64,000 nucleotides of DNA from Kingella potus (GCF_900451175.1 NZ_UGJJ01000002.1:1-64000); one strand, 5' to 3'; counted from the stretch's first letter, positions 9,811-16,807 are shown. Numbers and translations are program-made. The notes: generated by a model from the letters alone, not told the origin.

Positions 9811-10076
9811 ACGCCCCATCCCTGATGAATCTTGCCAACCTCGCATCCGCGCTGCTCATCTTCGTGCACTGCGCCTGCCGCCTCACCGTGCAACGCTGGA
9901 CGCTGCGCCAGCCCGAATTGTGGATACACGCCGTCTTGCTCGCTTCCGCCGTCGGCGTGGCCGCCTCTTCGGCCGACACCGCCAACCCGCACGAAGTCAT
10001 CCTCAACGCCGCCACAGCCGCCTACTTCGCCGCCCAGACCTGGCGTTTGCGAAACAGCAGGGCGCGCAACTGGTAG
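9807..10076 (+). CDS. Small phage membrane protein, holin/antiholin candidate (89 aa)
   Basis: The ATGA overlap with the preceding holin-like gene indicates coupled translation. The 89-residue product has two predicted membrane segments, about residues 10-28 (NLASALLIFVHCACRLTV) and 42-58 (WIHAVLLASAVGVAASS), then a short amphipathic and basic tail. Two coupled small membrane proteins in this place are commonly a holin pair. I cannot tell which of the two forms the lethal membrane lesion. Confidence 0.55.
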   Translation: MNAPSLMNLANLASALLIFVHCACRLTVQRWTLRQPELWIHAVLLASAVGVAASSADTANPHEVILNAATAAYFAAQTWRLRNSRARNW

Positions 10077-10310
10077 GCCGTCTGAAAAGCAGGCAGGCAG
10101 GACAAACGCGTGCGTGGCTGCGCCACACACCCTACCCAAACCACAGAGGCCGTCTGAAAAAACACGTAGGGTGTGTCGCCAAAGCGACGCACGCGTCCCA
10201 AACCCCGCAACAGACACCCCTACCGCCAAAGCAAAAACCGCGTGCGCGGCTGCGCCACACCCCACGCGGAAATCAGCCGGTGCGTGCCGCACCGGCCGCG
10301 CACGCAGCCT
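10077..10310. repeat. Intergenic block of dispersed hairpin repeats and DUS
   Basis: No gene is seen here. The block has two DUS copies (near 10075 and 10148) and three copies of the GCGTGCGTGGCTGCGCCACACACCCTAC-type repeat in both orientations (about 10106-10135, 10166-10195 and 10240-10268, shortened here). It separates the rightward tail/holin genes from the leftward rha gene, so it may also act as a bidirectional transcription end. Confidence 0.6.
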
Positions 10311-11156
10311 TTACAGCATCCGCCCCAGCATCTGCCGCACGGGCGCGGGGTCTTGGAGGCCGTCGGCAAGCCGCGTCAGGCTGTGTTTGGCGGAGTGCAG
10401 CCACGTATGCGGCTCTTGCGAGAGCGAGAAAGCGCGGCCTGCGTAGTGGCTGCCCAAGCCGCGCAGCGAATCGGACAGCGGGCGCAGGAAGTCCATGCTG
10501 TCGGAAAGATATTTCAGGCACACGGCAAGATTGTGGATTTCATGGTCGGCCAGATGTTTTTCAGACGGCCTGTCCAGCCGCTCCAACACCTCGCCCGTCA
10601 AAGCATTGTCCAGCGTCAGCGCGTGGACATAGCGCACCGCATCGGGCAGGATTTCGCGCGGCAAATCCTCGATTTTCTCCACGCCGAAACGCTGGTGCAC
10701 CATATTGTAGGCCGTGGAATAGTCCACCCGCCGCAGCCCCACCAAAGCGGACACGGCTTGGCGCAGCGGCGTGCGCTCGTCAACGGAAGTCGGGGCGGAT
10801 TCGGCTTTCAGACGGCCTGCCAGCATCTCGGCCATTGTGTTAAAGGCTTGGATGTAGGCAATTTTAATTGCCAGTGCGGCTTTGCCCGTGAAACCCATAA
10901 CCAGCAGCATAAAGCCGTCTTTGGTCAGCTCGTAGGCGCGGGTGCTGCGTTCGCCGAAACCTGTTTTTTGCACGCGCTCCACGGCTTTGAAGTTTTGTGC
11001 GGCAAACGCGGGGTCTATATCGGCCAGCAGATTTTCAATGTCGCGCAGTACATTTCTGTGCTGTTTTTTGAATGCTTGAGCGATAAATTCGCTGGTGGTA
11101 ACGGTTTGGGAATGTTTGACTTGAACAAAGTCTTGGAAGTTTGCTACTGCGTTCAT
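10311..11156 (-). CDS. Rha-family phage regulatory protein with P22-Ar/ORF6C-type C-terminal region
   Basis: The N-terminal 100 residues have the Rha pattern: VTTSEFIAQAFKKQHRNVLR, then ERSTRAYELTKDGFMLLVMG and FTGKAALAIKIAYIQAFNTM. Rha proteins are phage regulators that interfere with infection of strains lacking host factor functions. After a linker containing DERTPLRQAV, the C-terminal part (LPDAVRYVHALTLDNALTGE) resembles the P22 antirepressor C-terminal domain. A DUS is translated in frame as RPSEK. The gene reads away from a 28-bp palindrome (11207-11234) that is a plausible operator. Family assignment is confident; the regulated genes are not known. Confidence 0.88.
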   Translation of the reverse strand: MNAVANFQDFVQVKHSQTVTTSEFIAQAFKKQHRNVLRDIENLLADIDPAFAAQNFKAVERVQKTGFGERSTRAYELTKDGFMLLVMGFTGKAALAIKIAYIQAFNTMAEMLAGRLKAESAPTSVDERTPLRQAVSALVGLRRVDYSTAYNMVHQRFGVEKIEDLPREILPDAVRYVHALTLDNALTGEVLERLDRPSEKHLADHEIHNLAVCLKYLSDSMDFLRPLSDSLRGLGSHYAGRAFSLSQEPHTWLHSAKHSLTRLADGLQDPAPVRQMLGRML

Positions 11157-11206
11157 GATGAACTCCTTATGTTTAGGATTGGAAACTGCCTAACTCTTTG
11201 ATTTTC

Positions 11207-11234
11207 GCTTACTGCTCAATTTTGAGCAGTAAGC
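11207..11234. promoter_or_regulatory. 28-bp perfect palindrome upstream of rha, candidate operator
   Basis: GCTTACTGCTCAA and its exact reverse complement TTGAGCAGTAAGC flank a TT centre. It lies 51-78 bases upstream of the rha start codon, in the right place for a repressor binding site. No U-run follows on either side, so it is unlikely to be a terminator. Confidence 0.6.
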
Positions 11235-11512
11235 AGAATCAGGCGGGGTTGTCCTACGTCATAAGAACGCCGGGTCGTTGCCGATACCCGCAACCCCATT
11301 GAAACTTGAACAGGCCGTCTGAAAAACAGCCGTGGGGAAATTCGAGATATGAAAAATCGCGCAACTGGCGCGGTGCAGCTTATGAAGTAGGAAGCGGCAT
11401 AATAATTTCAACATCTCAAATTTGTCAAATGCTTTTTGACGTTTCGGCCTCCCCAATTTTGGACTTCCCGAAAAAATCAACGATTTAGCTTAAAAAAATC
11501 CGCAGAAATGAC
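11235..11512. other. Intergenic stretch without a supported gene
   Basis: This AT-richer stretch holds one DUS (11312-11323) and no reading frame with credible coding character or ribosome site. The base composition differs from the flanking phage genes. Confidence 0.5.
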
Positions 11513-11540
11513 TTGACTTTGTTACTAATAATGATATAAT
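11513..11540 (+). promoter_or_regulatory. Strong sigma-70 type promoter for the tiny lipopeptide gene
   Basis: TTGACT (11513-11518) and a perfect TATAAT (11535-11540) are separated by 16 bases in an AT-rich stretch. Transcription would start near 11547, leaving a leader of about 75 bases before the small ORF at 11623. Confidence 0.8.
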
Positions 11541-11561
11541 ACAACCATTCGGAAAGCACTA

Positions 11562-11591
11562 AGCCCCGCAAGGTGGCAGCCAAGCGGGGCT
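11562..11591 (+). promoter_or_regulatory. Stable hairpin in the leader of the tiny lipopeptide gene
   Basis: AGCCCCGC (11562-11569) pairs perfectly with GCGGGGCT (11584-11591). There is no U-run after it, so it is more likely an RNA-stabilising or translation-controlling structure than a terminator. A strong GGAAGGAG ribosome site follows at about 11607-11614. Confidence 0.6.
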
Positions 11592-11622
11592 AGTTAAGTC
11601 CGGATAGGAAGGAGTAGCAAAG

Positions 11623-11679
11623 ATGGTAAAAGTTGTCTTATTTATCATGCTCTTGTTGGCTTGCTCCCCAGCATACTAA
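11623..11679 (+). CDS. 18-residue lipopeptide-like small protein, possible type I toxin or lysis peptide
   Basis: The reading frame MVKVVLFIMLLLACSPAY has a strong GGAAGGAG ribosome site 8 bases upstream, a near-consensus promoter, and a structured leader. The sequence is a complete signal-peptide-like hydrophobic stretch ending in a lipobox (LLAC), which if processed would leave a lipidated CSPAY pentapeptide. Such tiny hydrophobic products are typical of type I toxins and of lysis/bacteriocin-release lipopeptides. On the opposite strand TTGCTT (11697-11692) and TATGCT (11675-11670), 16 bases apart, could drive an antisense RNA. It is not too short to be real given the expression signals, but function is inferred. 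Confidence 0.55.
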   Translation: MVKVVLFIMLLLACSPAY

Positions 11680-11696
11680 CATAGCAGATTGAAGCA

Positions 11697-11727
11697 ACAA
11701 GAAGGGCGGCAGAACACCGCTGCCCTT
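11697..11727 (+). terminator. Hairpin after the tiny ORF, weak terminator candidate
   Basis: AAGGGCGGC and GCTGCCCTT form a 9-bp stem with one G-U pair and the loop AGAACACC. The following bases (TATCC) are not a good U-run, so termination may be partial and some transcripts may continue into the gene at 11785. Confidence 0.4.
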
Positions 11728-11784
11728 TATCCATCTTTCCGAACGGATGCTACTCTAATACAAAAACGTTTAAGGAGCAATATC

Positions 11785-11997
11785 ATGGCAAACGCCAATA
11801 CCGAGCATTCTAAAAAACTGCGGGCGGCCACAGCGGCAGCAGCGGCCAAGAAAAAACTGTCCAGCGGTGCATACCGCCAATACACGATCCGCGCCAAAGC
11901 GGCGGAAATGGACATTATCGACGCGGCCATAGCCAAAGCGGGCGGCAGCCGTACGCAGGCTTTGCTGAAAATCTGCAAAGAATGGCTGGGGGAGTAG
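11785..11997 (+). CDS. Small basic phage protein, possible ribbon-helix-helix-type DNA-binding protein (70 aa)
   Basis: TAAGGAG lies 8 bases upstream of the ATG. The N-terminal 25 residues are Ala/Lys-rich; the rest (GAYRQYTIRAKAAEMDIIDA then AIAKAGGSRTQALLKICKEW) has the strand-helix-helix pattern of small ribbon-helix-helix repressors or antitoxins. It lies between the tiny lipopeptide gene and the endolysin, and may be transcribed from the 11513 promoter by readthrough. The DNA-binding role is inferred from pattern, not from a recognised family. Confidence 0.6.
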   Translation: MANANTEHSKKLRAATAAAAAKKKLSSGAYRQYTIRAKAAEMDIIDAAIAKAGGSRTQALLKICKEWLGE

Positions 11998-12033
11998 CTT
12001 TCAGACGGCCTCAAAGCAAGAAAGGAAAAGCAA

Positions 12034-12504
12034 ATGAATGAAAACCTCAAACTCGACAACACGGGCTATGCCCTGCTTGCCCGCTTCGAAGGCACGCGCA
12101 GCCGCGCCTATCTCGACAGCGCGGGGATTCCGACAATAGGCATCGGCTTCATCCGCTACACGCTGGGCGCACGCGCAGGCCAGCGCGTGAAAATGGGCGA
12201 CAGCATGAGCGAAGCCGAAATCCGCGCCGAATTTCTCAACCAGGTGCAAAGCTACGAAGCGGCGGTGCGCCAATACGTCCGCGCCCCGCTCACCCAGTCG
12301 CAGTTTAACGCCTGCGTTTCGCTCTGCTACAACATCGGCACAGCGGCCTTTGCCAAATCCTCCGCCGTGCGCCTGCTGAACGAAAAACGCTATCAGGCCG
12401 CCTGCGCCGCCTTTGCCCTGTGGAACAAAGCAGGCGGGCGCGTGGTGCGCGGGCTGGAAAACCGCCGCAAAGAAGAACAGAAAGAGTTTTTCAGGAACGG
12501 TTGA
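12034..12504 (+). CDS. Phage endolysin, T4-type lysozyme (GH24)
   Basis: The 156-residue protein has the lysozyme catalytic triad with family spacing: Glu19 in RFEG, Asp28 in YLDSAG and Thr34 in PTIGIGF. Other conserved blocks are LTQSQFNACVSLCYNIGTAAF and the C-terminal WNKAGGRVVRGLENRRKEEQ (shortened). It cleaves the glycan backbone of peptidoglycan at the end of the lytic cycle. There is no signal or SAR-type anchor, so export depends on a holin, consistent with the holin-like genes upstream. An AAAGGAAAAG ribosome site precedes the ATG. Its last 14 bases overlap the end of the opposite-strand hicB. Confidence 0.95.
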   Translation: MNENLKLDNTGYALLARFEGTRSRAYLDSAGIPTIGIGFIRYTLGARAGQRVKMGDSMSEAEIRAEFLNQVQSYEAAVRQYVRAPLTQSQFNACVSLCYNIGTAAFAKSSAVRLLNEKRYQAACAAFALWNKAGGRVVRGLENRRKEEQKEFFRNG

Positions 12505-12898
12505 GCGCGTCCAGCGCGGCACGGGCGAGAAAGCCGCTGCGTGTTTCATGGTGTATGGCGGTGTATTCGTCCACGCGGTCGAGCAAATACTGCGGCCAGC
12601 TCACATTGAAGCGCGTCTGTTTGGAAAACACGGTTTCATCCACCTCTACCAACACCCACATAAGCGCGTCGGCATAATCGGGCAGGCTGCGCAGCTCGGC
12701 AATGCCGCGCGGCGCGGTAACATATTCCAAGCTCTCGGCAATCATGCCCTCAATGTGGAACGCGGCGGCGGCTTTCGCGTCGGCCAAGGCCTCCTCCACC
12801 GTATCGCCCACAGGATAGCAGCCGGGCAGGTCGGGAATGACTATGCCGTAGCCGCTTTGCCCCGCATCTTGAAACAGGGCGGCCGGATAGTAAATCAT
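12491..12898 (-). CDS. hicB: HicB-family antitoxin with C-terminal ribbon-helix-helix
   Basis: The 135-residue protein opens with the HicB pattern MIYYPAALFQ, GYGIVIPDLPGCYPVGDTVE and ALADAKAAAAFHIEGM (a partial RNase H fold), and ends with a ribbon-helix-helix segment (TRFNVSWPQYLLDRVDEY, RSGFLARAALDAL) that would bind the operon promoter. The start at 12898 has AAAAGGAC upstream and matches the family start. It follows hicA by 53 bases on the same strand, the usual toxin-first order. The module is inserted between the endolysin and the spanin genes and read against them. Confidence 0.93.
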   Translation of the reverse strand: MIYYPAALFQDAGQSGYGIVIPDLPGCYPVGDTVEEALADAKAAAAFHIEGMIAESLEYVTAPRGIAELRSLPDYADALMWVLVEVDETVFSKQTRFNVSWPQYLLDRVDEYTAIHHETRSGFLARAALDALNRS

Positions 12899-12951
12899 GC
12901 TTTGTCCTTTTTTCGGATATGGCAGGGAAAGCCCCTTGCGGGGCGTTTGTT

Positions 12952-13137
12952 TCAAAAATCCAAACCCGATTTCTTTTTTGCATCTTTCAGTTGCCCCAAA
13001 GATACGTCTTTTTCGGGATGGCTGATGGTAATCAAGTGTGGAACGCCGTCTTTCTTAAACTGATGGTGGCTGCCTTTCACTCGGACAAGCTGCCAGCCGC
13101 CGGCTTCGAGAATAGCGATTAACTCCCTGCTTTTCAT
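12952..13137 (-). CDS. hicA: HicA-family mRNA interferase toxin
   Basis: A 61-residue protein, MKSRELIAILEAGGWQLVRV, followed by KGSHHQFKKDGVPHLITI and SHPEKDVSLGQLKDAKKKSG. HicA toxins have a double-stranded-RNA-binding fold and a catalytic histidine, here His24 in GSHH. The start at 13137 matches the family; an upstream in-frame ATG would add an atypical leader. It is the first gene of the hicAB operon and points leftward, away from the spanin gene whose ATG is only 88 bases away, so their promoters share that gap. Confidence 0.95.
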   Translation of the reverse strand: MKSRELIAILEAGGWQLVRVKGSHHQFKKDGVPHLITISHPEKDVSLGQLKDAKKKSGLDF

Positions 13138-13224
13138 ATCCTTTCCTTGTTTGTTTAAGATGTGTGTATTATTACACAAAAAGCAAGTAAGGGCAAGCGT
13201 TTTGTGTATTTTTGGAGAAAATTA

Positions 13225-13557
13225 ATGTTGTTTTTAAAACATTGGAAACCCGCCCTTGCCGCCGCCCTCTGTGTTGCGCTGTTTGCCGCATGGCAGGCCG
13301 ACCGCGCCGCGCAATACAGACGCGGGCAGGCCGACAAGGCCGCCGAAATCAGCCTTGCGCTGGCAGAAGCGGCGCAGAAGCAGGCTGCAGCCGCGCGGCA
13401 GGCGAGCGCAGACTATCAGGCCGCAAAGGCCGAACGCGAGCAGAAAGAAAGGATACGCTATGTGCAAGTGCAGAAAACCATCGAACGCCCTGTTTACCAT
13501 ACTGACTGCATCGATACTGACGGCCTGCGCCAACTCAACGCCGCCATCGCAGAATAA
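13225..13557 (+). CDS. Rz-like inner-membrane spanin
   Basis: The ATG at 13225 follows TTTGGAGAAAATTA. The 110-residue product has one N-terminal membrane segment (about residues 8-24, WKPALAAALCVALFAAW) followed by a long Ala/Gln/Lys/Glu-rich helix with coiled-coil character, as in i-spanins that join inner and outer membranes in the last step of lysis. An earlier in-frame start at 13162 is rejected because it overlaps the hicA region and lacks the Rz-type start. The outer spanin gene lies nested in the +1 frame from 13460, which is diagnostic for Rz/Rz1 pairs. Confidence 0.85.
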   Translation: MLFLKHWKPALAAALCVALFAAWQADRAAQYRRGQADKAAEISLALAEAAQKQAAAARQASADYQAAKAEREQKERIRYVQVQKTIERPVYHTDCIDTDGLRQLNAAIAE

Positions 13558-13708
13558 ACCGCCCGCCGATTTGGTGCAGCCCTGCGCCAAGTTGCAGCCA
13601 TTGGACGGAACGACGGGCGCGGACATCCTGCCCTGGGCATTGCAGACCGTGCATCTGTACAAAGACTGCGCCGAGAGACACAACGCGCTGGTTTCGGTGT
13701 TCAAGTAA
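13460..13708 (+). CDS. Rz1-like outer-membrane spanin lipoprotein, overlapping Rz
   Basis: Starts inside the Rz-like gene in another frame (overlap 13460-13557). The 82-residue product begins MCKCRKPSNALFTILTASIL and then has the lipobox LTAC, so it would be a lipoprotein; the mature part is Pro-rich at first (TPPSQNKPP), typical for Rz1. It would bind Rz across the periplasm and fuse the membranes during lysis. Two cysteines after the lipobox could form disulphides, as in known o-spanins. Confidence 0.85.
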   Translation: MCKCRKPSNALFTILTASILTACANSTPPSQNKPPADLVQPCAKLQPLDGTTGADILPWALQTVHLYKDCAERHNALVSVFK

Positions 13709-13719
13709 AACCCGCATAC

Positions 13720-14709
13720 TCAATCCAGCAAATCAGCCACTTCGGCCATATCAGGGTTGTAATAGACATTGAGCAAAATCCGCAAATCCCTGTGGCCGCT
13801 GATTTTTGCCAGCGTTTCCACGGGGACTTTTTTTGCCATCCGCGTCAAGGCTTCGCGGCGGCTGTCGTGAAAGTGCAAATCCGCAATGCCGCAACTGTCG
13901 CGGGCGCGGCGGAACACGACATCCAGCGTTCCCGTATCCAGCGCGAAGACGCGGGTGTCGTCTATGCCGCGCAATTGCTCCAAGATAGACAAGGCGCGGC
14001 GCGACAAAGGAACATCGCGGCTGTGGCCGTTTTTCGTCATGGGCAGATGAGCGAGACGGCGTTTGAAATCAATGTCCCGCCACTTCAGACCACAGATTTC
14101 GCCTGCCCGCATCGCTGTTTCCACCGCAAACAGAAACGCCGCCGCCGCCCGCTGGTAAACCAGCTCGGGCTTGGCATCGGACGAGTAGAGCAGGGCGGTG
14201 CAGAGTGCGTCAATCTCGCTTTCAGACGGCCTGCGCGTGCGGGCTTTCGGTTCTTTGGGTTTGCTGATTTTGGACAAAGGATTTTCCCGCAGCAGCCCCC
14301 ATTCCTTTACGGCATGGGTACAGATGGCAGACAAGATGCCGATTTCACGCAGCACGCTGCCCGCCGATACCTGCTGCAGCCGCCTGTCGCGCCAGTCGGC
14401 AAAGTGCTGTGGCCGCAGGTCGTCAAGGCGAATTTCAGCCAGCGGATCGCGCAGAAATGCCCGGATGCGCAAACCCTCGAACTTCGCGCCGCGCCGCGTC
14501 GGGGTTACGCTGCTCAAGTAACGCTGTAAAATGTCGGCGAAATAAGTATTGCGGTCGGCGTTGCCCTGCACGCCGTCAAGAATCAGCGTCTCCATCCGCG
14601 CCGCCCACGCTTTCGCATCCGCATGCCGCTCGAAAGTGGCGGACTTGGAAACGCCGCGAAGACGGACTTGGGCGCGGTATTTTCCGTTGCGCTGGGTAAT
14701 GGTTGCCAT
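13720..14709 (-). CDS. int: Phage tyrosine recombinase/integrase
   Basis: A 329-residue integrase with the catalytic set in order: Arg201 (AMRAGEICGL), Lys226 (TKNGHSRDVPL), His281 and Arg284 (HDSRREA), His306 (GHRDLRI) and the tyrosine nucleophile at 316/317 (NVYYNPD). The N-terminal arm-binding region (residues 1-50, ATITQRNGKYRAQVRLRG) and SAM-like core-binding domain (about 52-140) are complete. It integrates and excises the prophage. It points inwards from the right edge and an 11-bp tandem repeat lies just upstream of its start. In-frame DUS is translated as RRPSESEID. Confidence 0.95.
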   Translation of the reverse strand: MATITQRNGKYRAQVRLRGVSKSATFERHADAKAWAARMETLILDGVQGNADRNTYFADILQRYLSSVTPTRRGAKFEGLRIRAFLRDPLAEIRLDDLRPQHFADWRDRRLQQVSAGSVLREIGILSAICTHAVKEWGLLRENPLSKISKPKEPKARTRRPSESEIDALCTALLYSSDAKPELVYQRAAAAFLFAVETAMRAGEICGLKWRDIDFKRRLAHLPMTKNGHSRDVPLSRRALSILEQLRGIDDTRVFALDTGTLDVVFRRARDSCGIADLHFHDSRREALTRMAKKVPVETLAKISGHRDLRILLNVYYNPDMAEVADLLD

Positions 14710-14716
14710 ATCGTTT

Positions 14717-14738
14717 TTTGGTGCAAATTTGGTGCAAA
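14717..14738. repeat. Tandem 11-bp repeat TTTGGTGCAAA upstream of int
   Basis: Two exact adjacent copies of TTTGGTGCAAA begin 8 bases upstream of the integrase start codon. Short direct repeats at this place usually are arm-type integrase or excisionase sites, and the attachment core is expected nearby. The other prophage end is needed to identify the core. Confidence 0.5.
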
Positions 14739-15261
14739 GAGTATAACGCCAAATGTGCCAACGGCTTGCAATAGTCCGCTATCTTGATTTTTAGCTGTTG
14801 ATTTTTCACGCAATATGCAACAATACGAAGTAATGGTTTTTTATTTCCAGTGCTTGCCGCCGGCATCTGCCAACCGCGTGCGTGGCTGCGCGATACACCC
14901 TACTTTCGCAGCAGAGGCCGTCTGAAAAGGGAAAAATCCGTTTTTCAGACGGCCTCTTAACTTGCTTTCGCGCTGACGGCCTGTGCAGGGTGTGTGGCGC
15001 AGCCACGCACGCGGCTTGGAGATTCAGGCTGCCTCTGTGTCCGCATAACATAAAAACGGGTGCTATACACGAATCGCTTAAAACGCGTGCGTCGCTGGGG
15101 CGACACACCCTGCGGCGGAGAATCCGGCGCGTACGCCGCCGGGACGGCACGCCCCGCAGCGGGTAAGAACGGACAAACAGGCCGTCTGAAAACCGTATTT
15201 TCAGACGGCCTTGATACAGCCGCCGTTCCGCAAATCCGGCCGACGGGACGGCGTACGGGCT
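14739..15261. other. Prophage-chromosome junction region with repeats, no gene
   Basis: The 520-base gap has two inverted DUS pairs (about 14914-14957 and 15179-15211) and at least three copies of the dispersed GCGTGCGT...ACACCCTAC repeat (about 14877-14903, 14982-15013, 15083-15116). No reading frame has coding character or a ribosome site. The phage attachment site probably lies in its first part. The DUS pair at 15179-15211 may end transcription of the leftward-reading oxygenase gene. Confidence 0.55.
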
Positions 15262-16239
15262 TTACAGACTTTCCAGCGTGCTTTGGTAACGCGCGGCCTG
15301 CAAGACGGCGGGGTCGTCCGCGCCGTCGAGTTTGAGGCGCATATTTTCCACGATGGCGAAATCCTTTTTCAAAAACGCCAGATAGAGGAAGCGGGCGAGA
15401 TACAGTTGCAGGCGGGGCAGGGTGGCGGAGGGGGGGATGCCGATGGAGGCGAAGGCGAGGGTGCGGCGGTGTTCGGGCGGGGTGTCGGGGGGATCCTGCG
15501 GCAGCAGGGCAAAGATGCCGCTGGTGGCAAAACGGCCGACGCGGCTTTCCACCATGATGCTGCTGCCGTTGCAGGTGTGGGCGAGTTCGATGCGTCCGCC
15601 CGAGAGCCGCTGCATGAGCCAGCTTGAAAAGCCGCCTTTGGGCAGGATGCGGGTGGAAAAACGCATTCTGATGCCGCCTTCGGCCGTGTGGTCGAACACG
15701 GGTTCGCCTTCGGGGGTGCGCTGGTGGACGATGGCCATGTGCGACAAATCGAAGCCGTTGCAAATCATGGCGCGCCAGTCGGCGGGGATGATGCGGGAGG
15801 CGGTCAGGCGCAGATGGCCGTTGTCGGCAAAGGGCAGGGGCGGGGCGGTTTGCCCGGGCAGGAGCGGGGGATGCAGCCAGACGAGGCCGAAACGTTCGGC
15901 ACACGGCCAGCCTTGCGCGGGCAGGCGGCAGCCTTCCCCGATTGCGGGGAGGCCGTCTGAAATGCGGGGGTTTTGCTGCGGCTCGATCAGGCAGCCGTGC
16001 AGGCCGCAGCGCAGTGCCTGCCCAGCGACACAGGCGGCTTTGAGGTGTGCGCCCATGTGGGGGCAGAACGCGTCGGCGGCGCGGAATGTGCCGTCGGCGG
16101 CGCGGTAGAGTACCCATTGGCGGCCGGCGATGTGGCCGCTGCGGATTTGCCCGGGGGCAAAGCCGTCGGCGCGGGCGGCGGGATACCAGCAGCGCGGCCA
16201 GTGGTGCCATTGGGATTCGGCGGGATCGTGTTCGGTCAT
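15262..16239 (-). CDS. Rieske-type non-haem iron oxygenase, alpha-subunit-like
   Basis: The 325-residue protein has a Rieske 2Fe-2S motif: Cys59-Pro-His61 and Cys78-x2-His81 (AFCPHMGAH, LRCGLHGC). It is followed by a mononuclear iron site, Asn161, Asp164, His167 and His172 (NGFDLSHMAIVHQRTP), which is the N/D-x2-H-x4-H pattern of ring-hydroxylating oxygenases and of the pheophorbide-a-oxygenase/VanA-type branch. It would hydroxylate or demethylate an organic substrate in the cytoplasm with electrons from a separate reductase; none is encoded nearby. An AGGAAAA site precedes the ATG at 16239. DUS is translated in frame (RISDGLPA). Substrate unknown. Confidence 0.85.
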   Translation of the reverse strand: MTEHDPAESQWHHWPRCWYPAARADGFAPGQIRSGHIAGRQWVLYRAADGTFRAADAFCPHMGAHLKAACVAGQALRCGLHGCLIEPQQNPRISDGLPAIGEGCRLPAQGWPCAERFGLVWLHPPLLPGQTAPPLPFADNGHLRLTASRIIPADWRAMICNGFDLSHMAIVHQRTPEGEPVFDHTAEGGIRMRFSTRILPKGGFSSWLMQRLSGGRIELAHTCNGSSIMVESRVGRFATSGIFALLPQDPPDTPPEHRRTLAFASIGIPPSATLPRLQLYLARFLYLAFLKKDFAIVENMRLKLDGADDPAVLQAARYQSTLESL

Positions 16240-16291
16240 TTTTCCTGTTTTTTGTTTTTTAATTGCGTTGAAACGGCGTTTTCAGACGGCC

Positions 16292-16807
16292 TCAGCCGTT
16301 TTCTTCGTCGAGCAGGCGGCGGATGTCGCGCACTTGGCCTTTGCGGTTTTGCCGGTGGGCGGGCGGTTTGTCGGCGGCGCAGCAGGCTTTGACGGATTTG
16401 TGGCGGTTCATCCATTTCCGCTCTTCGCCCCCGTCGGCCCATTCGCAAACGGTGTACACGCCGATGCGGCGGTTGCGGATTTTGCGTTTGGCAAACTCTT
16501 TGTCTTGTTCGCGGCGCAGCCCGGCGGTGTATTGGCGCATCTGCACGTCGCACAGAGGCTCGAGGCCGAGGCGGGAGAGGGCGGCGTAGGTGTGGAGGTC
16601 TTTGAGCAGCAGATGCCGGTAAAAGCGCGGAAAGGCTTGGTTGGCCAGCGCGAGGACTTCGAGCTTTTCCGCGTCGCCGAGCCTGTCGTTTTCGACGATG
16701 GAACGGTAGAGCGCGAGCGGGTTGAAGTCGGTGTAACGCTGGTGGTTTGCAATGGCTTCGCGGTAGCGGGGCAGGGTGAAGGTGTTGAAGCGGGCGTTGA
16801 GTTTCAT
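16292..16807 (-). CDS. Conserved-looking protein of unknown function (171 aa)
   Basis: The start at 16807 has AAAGGACAAT upstream. The protein is basic, without signal peptide or membrane segment, and mostly helical: FNTFTLPRYREAIANHQRYT, FNPLALYRSIVENDRLGDAE, then a Cys/Lys/Arg-rich C-terminal part (NRRIGVYTVCEWADGGEERK, HKSVKACCAADKPPAHRQNR). It lies between the Rieske oxygenase and bioH on the same strand with DUS in both gaps. Codon use is like its neighbours. I do not recognise the family. Confidence 0.65.
   Translation of the reverse strand: MKLNARFNTFTLPRYREAIANHQRYTDFNPLALYRSIVENDRLGDAEKLEVLALANQAFPRFYRHLLLKDLHTYAALSRLGLEPLCDVQMRQYTAGLRREQDKEFAKRKIRNRRIGVYTVCEWADGGEERKWMNRHKSVKACCAADKPPAHRQNRKGQVRDIRRLLDEENG

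Larger units (their letters stand above)
1..14760. mobile_element. Integrated tailed prophage, right-hand part (tail, lysis, integrase)
   Basis: Tail genes (tape measure, large tail protein, tail-tip protein) read rightwards and are followed by holin-like proteins, a Rha-type regulator, an endolysin, nested Rz/Rz1 spanins and a tyrosine integrase facing inwards at the right edge. The left end lies outside the window, so head and packaging genes are not seen. The right end is inferred to lie just beyond the integrase, near the tandem repeat at 14717-14738, because ordinary chromosomal genes begin after 15.2 kb. The gene order (tail tip, then lysis, then int) suggests a siphovirus-like element. 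No matching attachment repeat could be found because the other end is missing. Confidence 0.9.

Noticed and set aside
11259..11480. Minus-strand 73-codon frame between rha and the tiny ORF
   Set aside because: It has no ribosome site, no recognisable motif and a DUS in the middle.
14739..14880. Search for the prophage attachment core next to int
   Set aside because: Only one prophage end is in the window, so no repeated core can be shown. No tRNA gene lies at this end to suggest a usual target.
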